In this document: piece after piece, positions 17,487 through 26,494 of the stretch
Position numbering within the stretch: position 1 is the stretch's first letter
Layout of the letters: the number at the start of each line of letters is the position of its first letter
NCBI GenBank assembly: GCA_958352855.1
Contig: CATWQE010000002.1
Coordinates: forward strand, 1-64,000
From: an uncultured Bacillota bacterium
Lineage (GTDB): Bacteria > Bacillota > Clostridia > Lachnospirales > Lachnospiraceae
Direction: 5' to 3'
DNA: 64,000 nt
The notes under the pieces: generated by a model
The model's input: the letters and a program-made list of their open reading frames with translations, nothing else
What the model was told of the DNA's origin: nothing
Database searches by the model: none
Program-made: the position numbers and the translations under genes

Positions 17487-18422
17487 TTACAAACCGGCAA
17501 GTGCTTCTTCCCATACACCTCTGTTTTCCATAAAAATCTCTCCAAAGCTGGAAGCCGGAAGAGGCGATTCCAGCCTTCCGATCTCTATGGTAAGACTTGG
17601 AATTCCCATTTTTAAAAGTGCCCAGTCTTTGTATCCACCGGAACTTTGTTCCCCGTTTTTCCCAAGCACCTCATATCCTGTAATTTCTCCCATTGCTTTG
17701 GCAAATTTCCATGTGTTTAGACGCAGCTCTCCTTCCTGATAAAAATCCCAATAAATCACTGCGCCGGAAGAATGATAGCTGATTGTACGCAAAAATCCTT
17801 CTTGTCTGGTTAATTCTGCCAGTGCCCTGGATTCTGTTTCCGACTCTGGATTTTGGCCTTTATAGCATTCTCTGGAAGGCTGCTGCACTGCATCTTCACA
17901 GTTTTCCCACAAGGCATCAAAATTTCTGTTTAAATCCACACCTTTTGCATTGGCTTTCCACCTGTTAAAATAATTTCCCTGTGGATGCCTCCCTCCTTCC
18001 CGTAAGGCAATTTCCTCTACCATGCTTTTCAAATCTGGATTTTTTATTCCCATTGCTCCCATCTGGCTAATGGTAACTCCGTCTGGATTTGCCATAGGAA
18101 CAATATGAATTGCTTTTCCCTCCATGATTTTTTCATATTCCTTGCACTTGGTTCTGCACAGCTTCATAAGAAATTCTGTGGTCTGCTCCATAAGCAGTTG
18201 GCTGGTCATATACTCCCGTCCATGTATTCCACCAAAAATCAGAACTTTTTTTGGTGCATTGGCACTACCAATCCGAAAGTGATACAGCTCTCTGTTATCT
18301 TCTGTCCGTCCCATACTGTCAATTTGTATAGTTTCCGGAAAAATGCGGGCAAAAATCCCCAAATCATTTTGCATATTTTCGTATGTATAACCTAAAAACC
18401 TGTCTGAGGATACTTTATACAT
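17487..18422 (-). CDS. M14 family zinc carboxypeptidase
   Basis: A 311-residue metallocarboxypeptidase. Zinc ligands are H67 and E70 (GGIHGRE), with a third His in TISYHSSG; NPDG and DLNRNF motifs and the catalytic Glu in TIEIG complete the M14 set. The family includes gamma-D-glutamyl-diamino-acid peptidases (peptidoglycan recycling or lysis). No signal peptide or LysM domain is present, so a cytosolic peptide-recycling role is likely. AAGGA lies 7 bases before the ATG. Confidence 0.9.
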   Translation of the reverse strand: MYKVSSDRFLGYTYENMQNDLGIFARIFPETIQIDSMGRTEDNRELYHFRIGSANAPKKVLIFGGIHGREYMTSQLLMEQTTEFLMKLCRTKCKEYEKIMEGKAIHIVPMANPDGVTISQMGAMGIKNPDLKSMVEEIALREGGRHPQGNYFNRWKANAKGVDLNRNFDALWENCEDAVQQPSRECYKGQNPESETESRALAELTRQEGFLRTISYHSSGAVIYWDFYQEGELRLNTWKFAKAMGEITGYEVLGKNGEQSSGGYKDWALLKMGIPSLTIEIGRLESPLPASSFGEIFMENRGVWEEALAGL

Positions 18423-18450
18423 TGACGATTCCTTCTAAAATTATTATAAT
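18422..18450 (+). promoter_or_regulatory. Promoter of the HAD phosphatase gene
   Basis: TTGACG (18422-18427), a 17-bp spacer and TATAAT (18445-18450). The -35 touches the start codon of the divergent M14 peptidase. Confidence 0.8.
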
Positions 18451-18481
18451 AATAGATATTCTAAACAAGGGAGATTATGAT

Positions 18482-19315
18482 GTGAAAAACTTAAAACGAC
18501 TCTTGGCAGTCCTTGGAATCCTCCTGTTGGCAGGCATGTATGTCCTGTCTCTTGTTTTTGCCCTCACAGATCATTCCCAGGCTGGCAATATGCTGATGGC
18601 TTCTCTCTTTGCAACGGTTATCATTCCGATTTTGCTTTATGCATTTCTGCTGGTATATAAATGGACCCATCCAAAGGATGATATCATCGCGCGGATTGCT
18701 CCTGAGACAGACAAAATTGATACTTTGATTTTTGATCTTGGGAAAGTATTAGTTCGCTATGATTTTTGGAAATTACTTGCAGATTTAAAATATGACGAAA
18801 AAACTGCCCAGGCAGTGGCAGAAGCCATGTTTTTAAGTCCCCAGTGGACGGAGGGAGACCGCGGTGTCAAAACAGAGGAAGAAATCCTTCAATCTTTTAT
18901 TGAGAACAATCCTGACTATGAGCAGGAAATCCGTCAGACGTTTCAGGAAATGGGAAAGACAATTTCTCTTTATTCCTATACCAAAGACTGGATAAAATAT
19001 TTTAAAAAACGCGGCTACAAGCTCTACATACTTTCTAATTTTTCCAAACCACTGTATGACCGGTGCCAAAAGGAACTGAAATTTTTAGAGCTTATGGATG
19101 GAGGCTATATGTCCTGGCAGATTCACTGCCTGAAACCGGAACCGGAAATCTTTCAGAAACTGCTTACTGATTTCCACATTGACCCCTCCAGGGCGGTTTT
19201 CCTGGATGACATGATTGATAATGTAGCAGAAGCCAGGGCACAGGGATTAAATGCTATTCATTTCACAGGAAAAAAACAGGCTTTAAAACAGCTTCTGGAG
19301 TTTGGGGTGAAATAA
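18482..19315 (+). CDS. Membrane-anchored HAD superfamily hydrolase
   Basis: A 277-residue protein with two N-terminal membrane helices (about 5-23 and 33-57) followed by a class IA HAD domain: motif I FDLGKVLV (nucleophile Asp near 83), motif II ILSNFS, motif III KPEP and motif IV VFLDDMIDN. It probably dephosphorylates a small molecule at the inner membrane face. The GTG start at 18482 has AAGGGAG 8 bases upstream and leaves a membrane anchor that ordinary HAD-IA enzymes lack; the longer ORF upstream has no ribosome site. The substrate is unknown. Confidence 0.85.
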   Translation: MKNLKRLLAVLGILLLAGMYVLSLVFALTDHSQAGNMLMASLFATVIIPILLYAFLLVYKWTHPKDDIIARIAPETDKIDTLIFDLGKVLVRYDFWKLLADLKYDEKTAQAVAEAMFLSPQWTEGDRGVKTEEEILQSFIENNPDYEQEIRQTFQEMGKTISLYSYTKDWIKYFKKRGYKLYILSNFSKPLYDRCQKELKFLELMDGGYMSWQIHCLKPEPEIFQKLLTDFHIDPSRAVFLDDMIDNVAEARAQGLNAIHFTGKKQALKQLLEFGVK

Positions 19316-19330
19316 TTTTTTTCAAAAAAT

Positions 19331-19387
19331 AAGAATCTCTCACAGCATATTAGATTTTAAAAACGCTAATTTCTGTGAGAGATTCTT
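19331..19387. terminator. Bidirectional terminator between the HAD and GH120 genes
   Basis: A perfect 15-bp stem AAGAATCTCTCACAG (19331-19345) with 19373-19387 encloses a 27-base loop; T-rich tracts follow on both strands. It lies between convergent genes. Confidence 0.8.
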
Positions 19388-19419
19388 TCTTTTAATGTCT
19401 CAGGTCTAAAAATTCTTTT

Positions 19420-21417
19420 CTAAAATAAATTTTTCAAAAAATCTTCTCCTTTTGAAAAAGGACCTGGCAAAGGACATGCTCCTCTGTGTTTCCCAAAATA
19501 ATCTTCATCAAAGATGATTTCCGTTCCATCTGGATTTTCAAATCTCTGTTCAGGTTCAAATGCCTCTCCTAAAACTTTTGTAGAAATAACGGATGTAGAA
19601 AATTCTGGAATGCACTCTCCAAGGTTCGTATTCAAATGATACTTTCCTTCTTTTTCTAATATTTCAATATAAATCTCTTTCTTATCATCTTTAACAAAAT
19701 TCTCTTCTTTATCACATGGCTCAGCCCCATTAAGATATACATTTCCTCCTGTATAAATCGGCAATTTCTCATAATATTTATTACGATCCTCTTGTGCCCC
19801 TCTGTCTTTTACATTAAAAAATCTGGAAAGATACTCTTCCTCTGTTGGATAACCATCAAAAGGATTTGTACCTGCAATTTCTTTTTTATCCTCTCCACAA
19901 AAAATCTTGCGGCATTCCACAAATTCAGAACAGGGTTCCTTATGTATAAAAATATTATTATAAAATCTATCGTCCCCATGAAGAAATGTCATAAAGCCTG
20001 CTACTTCTGTACCATGTGGCACATGATACGGTGTATAGCGCGGTTGATCCGTTTTCGCATTATTTGTTCCTTCGCCAACGCTGGTAAAAGGACCAGAAAT
20101 AATATTATGAACCAACGCAACTCCCTGAGTAGCAAGTTTACAACTATATGCTGATAACATAATATTATTATCTATAAGCGTAGGGCCATGACTAACCTCA
20201 ACAAAAATATCCTCTCCTAATGATAATTCCCCGCTAATTTTTGTACCTTGAGGAGGCATATTATCATGAAAAAGATTTTGGGTCACACGTGTCCCCTGAG
20301 CCTGCCAATCCAACCAAAGACCTCGGGTACAATGATGTATGTGATTTCTTCTAAAAACAACATCTATTGCAGCATGCATTTTAATACCACCGATTTCAGC
20401 ACCTGTTAATTGTTGTTTATTATTAATATGATGAATATGATTATCTTCTATTAAAGAAAATACTCCACCCAAATGACCTACTATACCAGTTTGTTCACAG
20501 TGATGTATATTACATCTCCGAACAATATGAGAGCCTATATTATCTTTTGACCATCCTTCTATTTGAGCCTGGCAAATTGCATCTCTTTCCGTTTGTGTTC
20601 CATGTTTCAGTCTTTTTAATGACCATTTGTTTTCATTATTCGGTTGCAAATATTTTCCCAACGAAATGCCACAACATTTCGAATCTGATACTTCGCAATC
20701 TTCAATAATCCATCCCTTACTCCAATGCGGTCCTATCATTCCTTCCTGGTAAGCAGTGGGCGGTGCCCAAGTGGTGGCTGCCTGCTTTACAGTAAATCCA
20801 GACAAAGTAATATAATTTATCCCTGTTTTACTTGGATAAAAACAATTTCTTCTTACATTAATTTCCACAGTTTCCAGATTTGGATTTGCACCTTGAAAAT
20901 TTGCATAAATTACAGTATTATTATCTTCCTGACAAGTGAACCACTTATATACCGTAAACTCAGGATCCCAAGATGACGAATTCTGCTTTGGAGAGAGAAC
21001 CTCTTCCAGACAATCATCCTCATACATTGACTTTCCATTAAGATATACCTCTCCCGTATGAAGACATTTTTCTGAATAATACCAATCTCCCATCAATTCC
21101 GTTGTATATGGATTATAATCTCCAAATATTCCGTTAGGTATTTTTACTTTCCAAACATTCCCCTGATATTCTTCCCAATTTTTAATCACTTCACTACCTG
21201 CGATTACAGCTCCTAATGGCTCCAAGGAGTGATATACAATAGGATGTTCTTCTGTTCCACTATTTTGAGGATTTACATATTCTCTATATATTCCAGGTTT
21301 TACTAAAATCTCATCACCTGCTTTGGCTATCTCTGCAGCCTGTCCAATCTTCATAAAAGGTCTGTCTGGACTTCCATCCCCACCTCTTTCAGCACTGGAT
21401 GATACATAATAAATCAT
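19420..21417 (-). CDS. GH120 family beta-xylosidase (parallel beta-helix)
   Basis: Releases xylose from xylo-oligosaccharides. The 665-residue protein lacks a signal peptide and has the GH120 N-terminus (DGSPDRPFMKIGQAAEIAKA, then FGDYNPY, GDWYYSE, GEVYLNGKSMYE) and right-handed beta-helix repeats rich in NHIHH. From memory of XylC of Thermoanaerobacterium, the nucleophile Asp matches D370 in LWLDWQAQGTRV and the acid/base Glu matches E407 in DIFVEVSHGP. The gap between them is 37 residues, about 14 more than I recall for XylC. GGAGGG lies 6 bases before the ATG at 21417; the ATG at 21444 lacks a ribosome site. It is the last gene of the sugar-uptake operon and acts in the cytoplasm. Confidence 0.85.
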   Translation of the reverse strand: MIYYVSSSAERGGDGSPDRPFMKIGQAAEIAKAGDEILVKPGIYREYVNPQNSGTEEHPIVYHSLEPLGAVIAGSEVIKNWEEYQGNVWKVKIPNGIFGDYNPYTTELMGDWYYSEKCLHTGEVYLNGKSMYEDDCLEEVLSPKQNSSSWDPEFTVYKWFTCQEDNNTVIYANFQGANPNLETVEINVRRNCFYPSKTGINYITLSGFTVKQAATTWAPPTAYQEGMIGPHWSKGWIIEDCEVSDSKCCGISLGKYLQPNNENKWSLKRLKHGTQTERDAICQAQIEGWSKDNIGSHIVRRCNIHHCEQTGIVGHLGGVFSLIEDNHIHHINNKQQLTGAEIGGIKMHAAIDVVFRRNHIHHCTRGLWLDWQAQGTRVTQNLFHDNMPPQGTKISGELSLGEDIFVEVSHGPTLIDNNIMLSAYSCKLATQGVALVHNIISGPFTSVGEGTNNAKTDQPRYTPYHVPHGTEVAGFMTFLHGDDRFYNNIFIHKEPCSEFVECRKIFCGEDKKEIAGTNPFDGYPTEEEYLSRFFNVKDRGAQEDRNKYYEKLPIYTGGNVYLNGAEPCDKEENFVKDDKKEIYIEILEKEGKYHLNTNLGECIPEFSTSVISTKVLGEAFEPEQRFENPDGTEIIFDEDYFGKHRGACPLPGPFSKGEDFLKNLF

Positions 21418-21444
21418 TTCTTTCCCTCCAATCTCTGTTTTCAT

Positions 21445-22770
21445 TTAACTAAACAGATATTTTCTTTCAACACTCTCTAAATATTCTCGATATTCTATTT
21501 CAGTCATGATTGGCTGAAACTCTTTTCTTATACCCTCAGCTTTCCCTTCTCCTTGAAACAATAAGTCGACTATCATTCCACAAATAATTTTAATGGGTAT
21601 AATATAAGCATCTTCTTCGTTTATAATTTGATATTCCTCCGAATGCAAAGAACCTTTAATCCCCGAAGTAAGTGCATGAAGTACTGGCTTTAAAACAGAA
21701 ACATCCCCCATATCCGAAGATGCCGACCAATCCATACATGGCAAGATCTCTTTCTCTCCATAATAATCGCCTGCGTTTTTTTTAAACAGTCCGCTTAACT
21801 CCTGATTTGCATAAATCGGAAGCTGACCTGGATTATCATGTATTTCAACTTTACCATTTAGAGCGATTGCAGCAGCCCTAAGGCTTCTATTAACCTTTTC
21901 ATTTGCATCTATCATTGCCGGGATATTATTTGCACGCACTGCCATTTCCATTGTTACTTGTTCTGGAATGCAATTTACAATATTTCCGCCTTTCGTAATA
22001 ATTTGATGTATTCGGACCATATCTGAATCCTTAAATGTTTCCCGCTGATATTGTATATTATTAAGTGCTATGGCAGCCATATTTAGGGCATTTATTCCCT
22101 CCCATGGAGTCTGTCCTGCATGGGATTGTTTTCCTTTAAAAACTATTTGTTTTTGTATCATCCCATTGCTTCGGATAAATGGAACAACTTTATATCCTTC
22201 TTGTTCAAGTGGATAATTATGAACCATAAGACACATATCTATATCTTGCAAAAAACCTTGATATAACATTTCCGTCTTGCCACAATAGTACCGAATTTTG
22301 CCTTGCTCTTTTAAGTTTTCCCGATAGTCAAATTCAATAGATTCCTCTGCCGGTACTGCAATAAAATCAATTTTTCCATCTAAATACTCTAATGCTCCAG
22401 ACTCTACCAAGGCATTTGCTACTCCCAGCATTACTGCAAGTTGAATATTATGTCCACAGGCATGTACTGCATGTGTATCTTTCATACTGTCTGGATGACC
22501 TTCACAAATCAATGCATCTAACTCTGCAAAAACGGCGATTTTAGGTCCTTCCTTATTCTCATTTGCATAAGCCCTGCACCCAGTAATTGCCAATCCGTCT
22601 TCAACTTTTAATCCCATATTTTTGAAGCTTTCGGATACAGCAAAACTGGTTTTTTCTTCTTTGTATCCTGTTTCTGGTGTTAAGTAAAGCTGTCGCCCTA
22701 TTTGAATGTATTTTTTGTAATTATGGTCTATCGTTTCCTGAATAATTTTTTTAATCCTTAATTTGTCCAT
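21445..22770 (-). CDS. M20 family amidohydrolase/peptidase
   Basis: The 441-residue M20D-type zinc amidohydrolase (AbgB/HipO-like) has the metal motif HACGHN near 108, the Glu pair VPAEES near 138, HAGQTPWEG in the dimer domain and GSLHSEEY near the C-terminus. Such enzymes cleave N-acyl or aminobenzoyl amino acids or small amides. Its place between sugar-ABC permease genes and the GH120 gene suggests the imported substrate carries an amide or acyl group, or that it acts on an unrelated compound. It has no signal peptide. The stop is just before the GH120 gene, so both are co-transcribed. Confidence 0.88.
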   Translation of the reverse strand: MDKLRIKKIIQETIDHNYKKYIQIGRQLYLTPETGYKEEKTSFAVSESFKNMGLKVEDGLAITGCRAYANENKEGPKIAVFAELDALICEGHPDSMKDTHAVHACGHNIQLAVMLGVANALVESGALEYLDGKIDFIAVPAEESIEFDYRENLKEQGKIRYYCGKTEMLYQGFLQDIDMCLMVHNYPLEQEGYKVVPFIRSNGMIQKQIVFKGKQSHAGQTPWEGINALNMAAIALNNIQYQRETFKDSDMVRIHQIITKGGNIVNCIPEQVTMEMAVRANNIPAMIDANEKVNRSLRAAAIALNGKVEIHDNPGQLPIYANQELSGLFKKNAGDYYGEKEILPCMDWSASSDMGDVSVLKPVLHALTSGIKGSLHSEEYQIINEEDAYIIPIKIICGMIVDLLFQGEGKAEGIRKEFQPIMTEIEYREYLESVERKYLFS

Positions 22771-22792
22771 GGTTTTGCTCCCAGTTTAAAAC

Positions 22793-23620
22793 TCACCCTT
22801 TTACAGCACCTTGCGTCAAACCGTTGATAACTTTTTCTTGTGCGCAAAAGTATAATATAATAACAGGAAGCGAACCAACCAAAATAGCAGTCAACACTGC
22901 TGGTATATTTACTGTTTGAAATCCATAAAATTCCCGGATACCTAATGGTAATGTTTTCTTTGCATTCGTATTAATTAAAATATTGGCATTAATAAATTCA
23001 TTCCAAATGTTTAAAAAAGTATATACCACAATTGTTGACAATCCTGGACCTGAAAGCGGCATAATAATCTTTGTAAATGTTTGTACTGTACTACATCCAT
23101 CAATAATAGCTGCCTCTTCTATTTCTTTTGGAATTTCTTTAAAAAATTGTGTTAATATAAAAACTGCTATAGGAATATTATAACTAATATAAGGACCACA
23201 AAGTCCAATAAGGGAATCATTTAAGTTTACAGAACTTAACAATGTAAATGTAGGAATTAACGTTGTATGTACCGGTATCATCATACCTGCAATAATTAAA
23301 AAGTATAATACGTTTTTCCCTTTATACTCCATCTTAGCAAATGTAAACGAAATCATAGAAGAAACTACTACAATCAGCAATACACTGACTCCTGATACAA
23401 AGGCACTATTCATAAAATATCTTAAAAATGAAGGTTGGAAAACAGCCTCATAATTTCCAAGAAAGATTTCGCTCGGCAATGCCCAAATGTTTTGTAAGTA
23501 TTCTGGCATATCTTTAAAGCTGTTTATTAAGAGAAATACAAATGGAAATCCTGTTATTACTAAAACAAACAGGCAAATTATATACAAAATAAAATGTATA
23601 AAATGTTTTTTTGTCTTCAT
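22793..23620 (-). CDS. Carbohydrate ABC transporter permease (MalG type)
   Basis: The 275-residue inner-membrane permease has six helices and the EAA loop near residue 185 (EEAAIIDGCSTVQTFTKIIMP). ATG at 23620 overlaps the stop of the partner permease (ATGA) with AAAGGAG upstream. It is the second permease of a CUT1-type importer. No ATPase is encoded here; many Firmicutes share one MsmX-like ATPase. Confidence 0.93.
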   Translation of the reverse strand: MKTKKHFIHFILYIICLFVLVITGFPFVFLLINSFKDMPEYLQNIWALPSEIFLGNYEAVFQPSFLRYFMNSAFVSGVSVLLIVVVSSMISFTFAKMEYKGKNVLYFLIIAGMMIPVHTTLIPTFTLLSSVNLNDSLIGLCGPYISYNIPIAVFILTQFFKEIPKEIEEAAIIDGCSTVQTFTKIIMPLSGPGLSTIVVYTFLNIWNEFINANILINTNAKKTLPLGIREFYGFQTVNIPAVLTAILVGSLPVIILYFCAQEKVINGLTQGAVKG

Positions 23621-24507
23621 GCTGTTTTCTCCTTTCTTTCTGTTACATATAGAAAAACACATGCAAATACAAAACAAATTATAAACATATATGCTGCGAT
23701 AGTACTGGCATAACCCATTTGAAATTCTGTAAACCCTTTCTTATACATATATGTTGCCATTAATTCTGTATTTTCATTAGGAGCTCCTCCCATCATAACA
23801 TAAAACAAATCAAAATATTTTAAAGAACCAACTAACTGCAACACCGCAGAAGTTCTAAGAGTAGGCATAATTAAAGGTAATGTTATATATCGAAATCCTT
23901 CCCAGGAATTTGCCCCGTCAATCTTAGCCGCTTCGTATAATTCAGTCCCAATATTAGTCAATCCTGCTTTTACAATAATCATATAGAACGGAATAAATTG
24001 CCAGCATATTACAAACAAAATAGCGGGTAATGCTGTAGAACCTTGTAAAAATGCTGTAGAAATATTTAATCCTAGCTTTTTGACAATCAGTGCAAGAAGT
24101 CCAAAATTAGGATCATAAAATAAAATCCACATAATTCCAGTTGCTACAGTAGACAATAACATAGGCATAAAAAATACGGTTCTGAAAAACTTACTGCCCT
24201 TCAAATTTGCATTTAACAACAACGCTAAGATGAGCGCACCTGGAAGCTGTATAAATGTTGATACAATTACTAAAATCAAATTATTTTTAAACGCCGACCA
24301 AAACATTCCATCTTTTGCAACAGCTATATAGTTTAATAATCCGATAAACTCTTTATTCTCGCTTATGCCTCTCCAGTCCATAAAACTATAGTAAAAAGTT
24401 CTGGCAATTCCCACCAGATTAAACAAACCATAAAACAATAATGCAGGCAAGACAAAAGCTAAAATCAATGCCCATTTATTTTTTGATTTTTTCACATTCT
24501 TTACCAT
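23617..24507 (-). CDS. Carbohydrate ABC transporter permease (MalF type)
   Basis: The 296-residue permease has six helices and the EAA motif YEAAKIDGANSWEGFRYITL near residue 205. AGAGG lies 7 bases before the ATG at 24507; an in-frame extension to 24564 lies across the hairpin at 24541-24582 and is rejected. It pairs with the MalG-type protein for import of an oligosaccharide, probably xyloside-type given the GH120 gene in the same operon. Confidence 0.93.
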   Translation of the reverse strand: MVKNVKKSKNKWALILAFVLPALLFYGLFNLVGIARTFYYSFMDWRGISENKEFIGLLNYIAVAKDGMFWSAFKNNLILVIVSTFIQLPGALILALLLNANLKGSKFFRTVFFMPMLLSTVATGIMWILFYDPNFGLLALIVKKLGLNISTAFLQGSTALPAILFVICWQFIPFYMIIVKAGLTNIGTELYEAAKIDGANSWEGFRYITLPLIMPTLRTSAVLQLVGSLKYFDLFYVMMGGAPNENTELMATYMYKKGFTEFQMGYASTIAAYMFIICFVFACVFLYVTERKEKTA

Positions 24508-24540
24508 ATATTTTCCTCTTATCCATCTCTCTTTATGAAA

Positions 24541-24582
24541 ATTTAAGGTACAGACAGACTGCAATCTGTCTGTACCTTAAAT
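24541..24582 (-). repeat. 18-bp perfect intercistronic hairpin in the xyloside operon
   Basis: A perfect 18-bp stem (24541-24558 with 24565-24582) with a 6-base loop lies between the solute-binding-protein stop and the first permease start. No strong T run follows. It is placed as RNA-stabilising hairpins are that raise binding-protein yield over permeases. Confidence 0.85.
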
Positions 24583-24601
24583 GCATTTGTAATTTACTTT
24601 A

Positions 24602-25921
24602 CTATTTATCCAATACTTCTTTTCCTAATTGCTCCATATCGGCAGCAGCTTTTTCTGGTGTTGTTGTCAAACCAAAAATGTCATAGGTTGTCTGTTTATG
24701 TAAAGTACCCATTTCTGTAGGTAAGAATTGATCATAAAAATTCTGAATGTATTCTGCACTATTCAGCATATCATCCACCTGCTGTGTAAGTTCATTTGGC
24801 ATTTTAACACCTTTTGCACCAGTAACTACTCCTGCGTTATCAACATTGTCCTGTGAGAACTCTTTGTCTGAAAGATATCTAATCAATGCAAATGCTTCCT
24901 CAGGATGTTCACAAGCACTAGTAATTGACCAGCCATTTCCACCTCCAAGAATTTCTTTTTCATTTCCCTTACCATCTTCAGCAACTGGGAAATTAAAAAT
25001 ACCAAGATTATTCTCATAAAAATCTGGAGCTTCACTGGTGCAGTTTGCAAACATTCCATTTGTCTGAATAATATGGGCAGCAGAGCCTCCATAGAATAAC
25101 ATTCTGGATGCTCCTGTATCAAAATTCATAGCATTATATCCATCCGGATAATATCCTTTCTCTACCCATTCCTGAATTTTATGTCCGGCTTTAATGAAAG
25201 ATTCGTCTTCAAAAGTTCCTCCATTTTCCCTATTATATGCATTTAAAAACGCCTCTTTTCCACCATATCTCAGAGAAAGCCAGATAAATGTAAGGGCTCC
25301 TGGCCACTGACTGGAGTTTGCCAAAGCAAATGGTGTAATTCCAGCCTCTTTAATCTTATCACAATTTTCTTCTAATTCTGCCAAGGTCTTAGGAACCTCT
25401 AATCCTAAATCTTTATATATTTGTTTATTATAGTATACCGGTGCAGGTCCGCAAGAAATTGGAAGCGCATATTTCTGCCCATCAAACTCAAATAAACTTA
25501 AAGCAGATTCATAATAATCATCTGCAACTTCTTCTATTTGATCGTTAATGTTCAAAATTTTTCCTTCATCGATATAGGATTCTAGCCATCCGCCACCCCA
25601 GGAGACAATAATATCCGGTTCTTCTCCTGCTGCCATGGCTGTAGCTAATTTTGTCTTATAAGGATCATTTTCATTTGCAACTTCTGTTACTTTTACATTA
25701 GGATATTCCTCATTAAATCTTGCAATAGCATTTTTCAAAACTTCCGCACGTTTTGAATCAGTATAAATATGCCAAACATTTAACTCAATTTCTTCATCTG
25801 AACTTGCTACTTTGTCTCCCTCCTTTTTTTCTTCTTTTGTTGTGTTCCCTCCTGAACAACCCATCAAACTAGAGAGTAGCATTGTTGATGCTAATAACAC
25901 TGCAATAACCTTTTTTTTCAT
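24602..25921 (-). CDS. Extracellular sugar-binding lipoprotein (solute-binding family 1)
   Basis: The 439-residue lipoprotein has a signal peptide and lipobox ending at Cys22 (SSLMGCSGG), a Lys/Glu linker and the family-1 fold beginning ELNVWHIYTDSKRAEVL. It binds a sugar outside the membrane and delivers it to the two permeases. GGAGG lies 9 bases before the ATG at 25921. First gene of the operon, transcribed from 25974-26002. No two-component or LacI regulator is adjacent. Confidence 0.93.
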   Translation of the reverse strand: MKKKVIAVLLASTMLLSSLMGCSGGNTTKEEKKEGDKVASSDEEIELNVWHIYTDSKRAEVLKNAIARFNEEYPNVKVTEVANENDPYKTKLATAMAAGEEPDIIVSWGGGWLESYIDEGKILNINDQIEEVADDYYESALSLFEFDGQKYALPISCGPAPVYYNKQIYKDLGLEVPKTLAELEENCDKIKEAGITPFALANSSQWPGALTFIWLSLRYGGKEAFLNAYNRENGGTFEDESFIKAGHKIQEWVEKGYYPDGYNAMNFDTGASRMLFYGGSAAHIIQTNGMFANCTSEAPDFYENNLGIFNFPVAEDGKGNEKEILGGGNGWSITSACEHPEEAFALIRYLSDKEFSQDNVDNAGVVTGAKGVKMPNELTQQVDDMLNSAEYIQNFYDQFLPTEMGTLHKQTTYDIFGLTTTPEKAAADMEQLGKEVLDK

Positions 25922-25973
25922 ACTTTTTTGCCTCCTTTGTTTTGTGTGTTCGTACACTTAGTTTTATGGTTAA

Positions 25974-26002
25974 ACTATATCACCTCTTATTAGTTTAGTC
26001 AA
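25974..26002 (-). promoter_or_regulatory. Promoter of the xyloside operon
   Basis: TTGACT (25997-26002), a 17-bp spacer and TATAGT (25974-25979). An AAACTA...TAGTTT inverted pair covers the spacer and the -10, and could be a repressor site. Confidence 0.8.
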
Positions 26003-26256
26003 TATACTATGTGTATTTTATATATTGATTTGTTTATTTTTACCATATTTAAGTCTCTTAGTCTTTATTTTACGCTATCAATTTTTATTTTATTTTGATT
26101 TTTTTGTGCAAATATTATAATTCAAAAAAAATCAAATTAAACTATTAATTTTTTTTAAATAAACTTAAATTAATCTATCTTTTACTTGAAATTTTATTGG
26201 AAAAAGTTCTAAATACTAAAGTCCTGTACTTGTTTTGCACAAAGGAAAATTTAGGG
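26003..26256. other. Very AT-rich gene-free stretch
   Basis: No credible gene is seen. The stretch is far richer in A+T than its flanks, with long T and A runs. A perfect 12-bp inverted repeat TTTGATTTTTTT (26094-26105) with 26125-26136 lies in it. It may hold upstream control DNA for the sugar operon or decayed sequence. Confidence 0.5.
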
Positions 26257-26286
26257 TTGATTCTTCCAAAAGAAATCCTTTATAAT
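26257..26286 (+). promoter_or_regulatory. Promoter of the PD-(D/E)XK gene and its leader
   Basis: TTGATT (26257-26262), an 18-bp spacer and a perfect TATAAT (26281-26286). The leader before the large gene is about 200 bases. Confidence 0.7.
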
Positions 26287-26330
26287 AGCAATATAGAAAC
26301 TAAAAGTAAAAAATCAGCCCCCTAAGGAAG

Positions 26331-26432
26331 GTGATTCAGAAAATCTCATACAGTTTTACAGAAGAAAAACAAGCAAGGATATTGAACATTCCAGAGAAAA
26401 TACCATTAGAAACCGTAATAAAAAGTACATGA
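26331..26432 (+). CDS. Candidate 33-residue small ORF ahead of the PD-(D/E)XK gene
   Basis: A GTG-started frame preceded by AAGGA reads MIQKISYSFTEEKQAR, continues ILNIPEKIPLETVI and stops at 26430-26432. Its composition is protein-like in an otherwise AT-rich region. It may be a leader peptide, a small protein or the remnant of a larger gene. The ribosome site is very close to the GTG, so translation is uncertain. Confidence 0.4.
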   Translation: MIQKISYSFTEEKQARILNIPEKIPLETVIKST

Positions 26433-26494
26433 GATAACACAATATCAGTAATGATGATAAGAAGCTTTTAATTTAAAATGAGCGAGGTGTTAAT

